From Myxococcota bacterium (GTDB lineage: Bacteria; Myxococcota_A; Polyangia; HGW-17; JAJRWW01), in assembly GCA_024276595.1 (NCBI GenBank), contig JAJRWW010000564.1, forward strand, positions 1-10,460: DNA of 10,460 bases, in the 5' to 3' direction. The notes beneath the pieces are model-generated. The model made no database searches. It was not told where the DNA came from and worked only from the letters and a program-made list of their open reading frames with translations. Positions 7,565 through 10,460 of this stretch are shown one piece after another (position 1 is the stretch's first letter; every line of letters starts with the position of its first letter). A program made the translations under genes and the position numbers.

Positions 7565-8266
7565 ATGCACCAGCGCGACGACATCAAGGACCAGATCGCA
7601 GCGGCCATGATCGCCCACCCGCGGGTGCTGCACCAGCGGCTGCTCCGCGACCAGGGGGACGCCGAGCGTTTCGCCGGGGCGCTCCCTCCAATGGTCCCGT
7701 TCAAGGACAACCGCTACCACAGCTTCATCCCGGTGCTCGACTGGGATCACCGGCTCCCCTCGCGGGACCTGGTGCTGCGGGTCTACGCCTACTACAGCGA
7801 GGAGTCTGCGGAGGTGGGCTGGGCGGACCAGCGGGCGCGGGCCTCCGAGATTGCGCGCATGGACAAGTACCCGGAGTTCGACGTCCCGGACTTCGCGGAT
7901 CTCGTGGCCGACGAGGCCTACGAGGTGGACCTGCACTTAGACGGCACGCTGGTGGCCAGCCGCCTCACCTCGGCCTGGCGTCGGGAGCTGGATGTGGGGG
8001 ACGCGGCGAGGGCCATAGGCGTGGTTCACAAGTCGCAGGAGTTTTTGGACCTGCTCAGGCAGGTGCCAGATCGGCCGGATGCCCTGGGAGACGCAGAGGC
8101 AACCTCCTGGACCCCCCCCTGTGAGAGCGGCTACCCCCGCTGGACCATGGACGTGTGGTACCTGCTGTCTTACGACGGGATGTTCGGACAGGGGCGCTCG
8201 TTCTTGGTGGACCTCGAGGAGGGACGCGTCATCACCGTGCGGGAGTTTACCCTCCGCCCGGACTGA
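7565..8266 (+). CDS. Hypothetical soluble protein (233 aa), family not recognised
   Basis: I do not recognise this protein. Coding is supported by strong third-position G/C bias over the whole frame, a promoter at the right distance and a natural protein composition. It is acidic, has no signal peptide or membrane helix, and contains a single cysteine (about residue 186). The first half is helical (IKDQIAAAMIAHPRVLHQRLL), then comes a mixed region with LVLRVYAYYSEE and EVDLHLDGTLVASRLTSAW. The last 45 residues look like paired beta strands rich in aromatics (WTMDVWYLLSYDG, RSFLVDLEEGRVITVREFTL). The start at ATG 7565 is chosen because a TTG start at 7484 would begin upstream of the predicted -10 box; no good ribosome binding site precedes 7565, so the start is not certain. 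It follows mutS2 by about 100 bases and converges with the lipoprotein gene. Confidence 0.75.
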   Translation: MHQRDDIKDQIAAAMIAHPRVLHQRLLRDQGDAERFAGALPPMVPFKDNRYHSFIPVLDWDHRLPSRDLVLRVYAYYSEESAEVGWADQRARASEIARMDKYPEFDVPDFADLVADEAYEVDLHLDGTLVASRLTSAWRRELDVGDAARAIGVVHKSQEFLDLLRQVPDRPDALGDAEATSWTPPCESGYPRWTMDVWYLLSYDGMFGQGRSFLVDLEEGRVITVREFTLRPD

Positions 8267-8285
8267 GGGCGCTCTCGTGGCGCGC

Positions 8286-8303
8286 ACGGCGTATGCCGTC
8301 TTT
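8286..8303 (+). terminator. Possible weak terminator between convergent genes
   Basis: ACGGC (8286-8290), loop GTAT and GCCGT (8295-8299) form a five-pair stem followed by CTTT. It sits in the 45-base gap between the convergent hypothetical and lipoprotein genes and points in the direction of the plus-strand gene. The T-run is short, so Rho-independent activity is doubtful. Confidence 0.3.
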
Positions 8304-8311
8304 GGGGGCGC

Positions 8312-8548
8312 CTACTGGCCGCAGACGTCCTCCACGCTTGCGGTGAGCTTCTTGCGGCTCTTTCTGCAGCGGGCCTTGCACTGTCGCTTGAGCTTCTCGG
8401 GGCTCATATCCAGCTTGCCCCCGCCCATGTCCCGCAGGCACCCCAGGAGCTTGTCGCACTGCCTGTCGCACTCGTCTCCGCAGCCAGAGGGCAGCGCCCC
8501 CAGGGCCAGGGCCGTGGCGGCCACCACGCCGAAAAAAAGACGTCTCAC
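8312..8548 (-). CDS. Small Cys-rich putative lipoprotein (78 aa)
   Basis: The GTG start at 8546-8548 is fixed by an excellent ribosome binding site AAGGAG (8556-8561) 7 bases upstream; longer frames reaching 8647 would include non-coding-like sequence. The product opens with a basic N-terminus (MRRLFF), a hydrophobic stretch (GVVAATALALGALP) and SGC at 21-23, followed by GDE. This resembles a signal peptidase II site, but Leu lies at -4 with Pro at -3, so the lipobox is imperfect. The mature part of about 55 residues has six further cysteines (about 27, 31, 37, 57, 61, 76) in the spacing CxxxC-x5-C ... CxxxC ... C, enough for three disulfides, and many Lys/Arg. This suggests a compact secreted or envelope-anchored protein. 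It is last in the minus-strand row after folK, separated by about 95 bases. Function unknown. Confidence 0.72.
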   Translation of the reverse strand: MRRLFFGVVAATALALGALPSGCGDECDRQCDKLLGCLRDMGGGKLDMSPEKLKRQCKARCRKSRKKLTASVEDVCGQ

Positions 8549-8590
8549 CGGGGCTCTCCTTCTCCGAGGTTGGTCGTACTGTTCGTCAAG

Positions 8591-8612
8591 GCCCATGTGT
8601 ACCCAAATGGGC
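8591..8612. repeat. Inverted repeat upstream of the lipoprotein gene
   Basis: GCCCAT (8591-8596) and ATGGGC (8607-8612) are perfect inverted copies around a 10-base centre, lying about 45 bases upstream of the lipoprotein start and 30 bases after the folK stop. It could be an operator, an mRNA hairpin or chance. A nearby GGGG-AGAAA-CCCC element on the minus strand just past the folK stop (about 8625-8640) is a second weak hairpin without a T-run. Confidence 0.35.
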
Positions 8613-8643
8613 GCTCCGTGGGAAGGGGGGTTTCTCCCCGAGC

Positions 8644-9171
8644 TCAAGGGGGCCCCAGGGCGAGGGAGCCCACCCGTCGGCAGTCACCCTGAGCGGGGGC
8701 CAGCTCGTCCAGCAGCTCGGCCAGGGATCGGCGCAGCAAGGGGTGGGTGGCGTCGGGGGCCAGGTCCACGGCCGGGACCAGCACAAAGCGCCTCTGGTGC
8801 ATCCGGGGGTGGGGCACCACCAGGCGGGGTGTGCGGATGATCCGCTGGCCCCAAAGCAAGAGGTCGAGGTCCATGGTTCGGTCCTCCCAGCGCTGGTGGC
8901 GGGTGCGCCCCAGGGTGGCCTCCACCCGCAGGAGGGCGCACAGCAGCTCCTCCGGCTCCAGGCGTGTCTGCAGCCGCATGGCGGCGTTGAGGAAGCGGTT
9001 GGTGGCCACGCCACCCGCGGGGGCCGTGTCGTAGACAGGGCTCGCGGCGAGCACTCGAACCCCATCCAGGCGGGCCACCTCTGCCAGCGCCCGCTGCAAG
9101 AGCTGGCGGCGATCCCCGAGGCTGGTGCCCATGGCCACCAGGATGGGGCCTTCATCGTGCCGGGTGATCAT
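8644..9171 (-). CDS. folK: 2-amino-4-hydroxy-6-hydroxymethyldihydropteridine diphosphokinase (HPPK, 175 aa)
   Basis: The enzyme transfers pyrophosphate from ATP to 6-hydroxymethyl-7,8-dihydropterin, the step before dihydropteroate synthase in folate synthesis, in the cytoplasm. Family motifs appear in order: MGTSLGDRRQLLQRAL near the start, SPVYDTAP (44-51), RFLNAA, LLRVEATLGRTRHQRWEDRTMDL with the magnesium-binding pair Asp101 and Asp103, and HPRMHQRRFVLVP (121-133). The length is usual for HPPK. The common GSN of the first motif reads GTS here, a small deviation. The start at ATG 9169-9171 lies 26 bases after the RNase gene stop. No clear ribosome binding site precedes it, so translation may depend on coupling or mRNA continuity. 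The gene is probably cotranscribed with the RNase gene; no other folate gene is in the window. Confidence 0.95.
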   Translation of the reverse strand: MITRHDEGPILVAMGTSLGDRRQLLQRALAEVARLDGVRVLAASPVYDTAPAGGVATNRFLNAAMRLQTRLEPEELLCALLRVEATLGRTRHQRWEDRTMDLDLLLWGQRIIRTPRLVVPHPRMHQRRFVLVPAVDLAPDATHPLLRRSLAELLDELAPAQGDCRRVGSLALGPP

Positions 9172-9197
9172 TCGGGCAGGGCCGTTGGAGCTCGCGG

Positions 9198-10460
9198 TCA
9201 GATCCCGCCCGGCCCGGGGTCTGCCGAGTCGCGGACCTCGTACTGCTCCAGGTGGAAGGTGCCTTCGGCGTTGACATGGATGGGGATGCCCAGGCGCTCC
9301 TCCAGGTTGGAGACCTGCTCACTCTCGGCCTGGGCCAGGAACACCGCCACCTCCGGGTGGCAGTAGACGTGCACCTCCTGCCAGCGGCCCGGGTGGCACT
9401 CCCGCCGGATGTGGCGCAGGATCTCGAAGCACACGGTCGTTGGAGACTTCAGGTACCCCTTGCCGTCGCAGTAAAAGCACGAGTGGGTAAGCATCCTGCC
9501 GAGGCTCTCCCGGGTGCGCTTGCGGGTCATCTCCACCAGGCACAGGTCCGAGATCTTGCCCACGTTGGAGCGGGCCCGGTCCCGCTTGAGGGCCTCCACC
9601 AGGGTGCGCCAGACCTTCTCCCTGTTGGCCTCCTTCTCCATGTCGATGAAGTCGATGATGATTATGCCGCCCAGGTTTCGCACCCTGAGCTGGACGGCTA
9701 TCTCCCGCACGGCCTCGAGGTTGATGCGGGTGATGGTGTCCTCCAGGTTTCGCCTGCCCACGTATCGGCCGGTGTTGACGTCTATGGCCGTGAGGGCCTC
9801 GGCCTGGTCGATGACCAGGTAGCCCCCGGACTTGAGCCAGACCTTGCGATCCAGGACCCGGTCCAGCTCCGCCTCGGTGCCGAAGTGGTCGAAGAGGGGC
9901 TCCTCCAGCACGTACAGCTTCACCCGGTTTTTGTACTTGGGCATGAAGGTCTCGATGAAGCGACGGATGCGCTCGTACTGCCGCTGGTTGTCCACCAGGC
10001 AGCTCTCCACCTCCATGTTGAGCAGGTCCCGCACGCAGCGCAGGATCAGGTCCAGGTCGGCGTGCAGCAGCGACGGGGCGCTGGCCGAGACGCCCTTGCG
10101 CTGGATCTCCTCCCACAGCTTGGCCAGGAAGCCCATGTCCGCGCGGAGCTTGTCCGGGGGCTGTCCCTCGGCAGCGGTGCGGACGATGAAGCCCACCTGC
10201 GGGGGCCGAAGATCCTCGATGATGTCCCGCAGCCGCTGTCGCTCGGCCTCGCTGGTGATCCGGCGGGAGATCCCCACGTGGGAGACGGTGGGCATGAAGA
10301 CAAGGTGGCGTCCGGGGAGGGAGATGAAAGTGGTGACGCGCGCCCCCTTGGTGCCCAGGGGATCTTTGGACACCTGCACGACGATCTCCTGGCCCTCCTG
10401 CAGCAGCTTCTGGATCTCCACCTCCCTGGGTGGGGGGCGACGGGGCTCTCCCAGCTCCTC
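9198..10460 (-). CDS. rng: Ribonuclease E/G family protein, C-terminal 420 residues (5' end outside window)
   Basis: The frame is open to the window's end: 13 further codons lie upstream of an internal GTG at 10421, and the text reads as the end of the S1/linker region (VEIQKLLQEGQEIVVQVSKDPL) and then GTKGARVTTFISLPGRHLVFMP. The catalytic DNase I-like part carries the magnesium ligands in TAIDVNTGRYVG and IIIIDFIDME. The zinc-link cysteines follow in HSCFYCDGKG, and the family's usual ending is seen with no long RNase E-type scaffold tail. This points to RNase G, the single-strand-specific endonuclease that matures rRNA and degrades mRNA. Strand and placement make it first of a minus-strand row with folK 26 bases downstream. 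The N-terminal S1 domain lies beyond base 10460, so RNase E with an N-terminal extension cannot be excluded. Confidence 0.93.
   Translation of the reverse strand, partial: EELGEPRRPPPREVEIQKLLQEGQEIVVQVSKDPLGTKGARVTTFISLPGRHLVFMPTVSHVGISRRITSEAERQRLRDIIEDLRPPQVGFIVRTAAEGQPPDKLRADMGFLAKLWEEIQRKGVSASAPSLLHADLDLILRCVRDLLNMEVESCLVDNQRQYERIRRFIETFMPKYKNRVKLYVLEEPLFDHFGTEAELDRVLDRKVWLKSGGYLVIDQAEALTAIDVNTGRYVGRRNLEDTITRINLEAVREIAVQLRVRNLGGIIIIDFIDMEKEANREKVWRTLVEALKRDRARSNVGKISDLCLVEMTRKRTRESLGRMLTHSCFYCDGKGYLKSPTTVCFEILRHIRRECHPGRWQEVHVYCHPEVAVFLAQAESEQVSNLEERLGIPIHVNAEGTFHLEQYEVRDSADPGPGGI

Noticed and set aside
8531..8539. Seven-A run near the lipoprotein start as a slippage or phase-variation site
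   Set aside because: The frame is intact across it and seven bases is short; nothing else suggests phase variation.
8549..8647. Longer form of the lipoprotein frame (111 residues)
   Set aside because: The AAGGAG seven bases before GTG 8548 and the signal-peptide-like start there fix the shorter form.

Overview
The window is GC-rich DNA with strong G/C bias at third codon positions and dense genes. The gene set (MutS2 with an Smr domain, an RNase E/G family enzyme, FolK, a SpoIIE-type phosphatase with a HAMP domain, a large periplasmic TPR protein and a small Cys-rich lipoprotein) fits a Gram-negative bacterium of the Myxococcota/deltaproteobacterial type. That assignment is inference from gene content and style; there is no rRNA or other marker here. 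No mobile element, CRISPR array, tRNA or rRNA was seen.

Layout. (1) Positions 1-4827, minus strand: a tightly packed three-gene unit, transcribed from right to left. It encodes a membrane-anchored HAMP-SpoIIE/PP2C phosphatase (2905-4827), an exported TPR protein (491-2908, start overlapping the upstream stop as ATGA), and a secreted PhnD-like solute-binding protein (480 to beyond base 1, start overlapping the TPR stop). The last gene has an apparent one-base deletion near base 80. (2) Positions 4828-5034: a divergent intergenic region, less GC-rich than its surroundings, with a good sigma70-like promoter for the minus-strand unit, a GC hairpin just before the phosphatase ribosome binding site, and a weaker promoter candidate facing mutS2. 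(3) Positions 5035-7461, plus strand: mutS2. (4) Positions 7490-8266, plus strand: a sigma70-like promoter and an unrecognised 233-residue soluble protein. (5) Positions 8312-10460, minus strand, converging on region 4: an RNase E/G family gene (cut by the window end), folK, and a 78-residue Cys-rich putative lipoprotein.

How the genes may work together. Region 1 looks like a signalling cassette: a periplasmic ligand-binding protein and a periplasmic TPR scaffold made together with a membrane phosphatase whose cytoplasmic domain resembles RsbU/SpoIIE enzymes, which dephosphorylate anti-anti-sigma type partners. No STAS antagonist or anti-sigma kinase gene is visible in this window, so target and ligand are unknown. 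The remaining genes are mostly housekeeping (recombination/ribosome rescue, RNA processing, folate synthesis) with two lineage-type hypothetical proteins. The least explained parts are the cassette, its frameshifted third gene, the 233-residue orphan and the Cys-rich lipoprotein.
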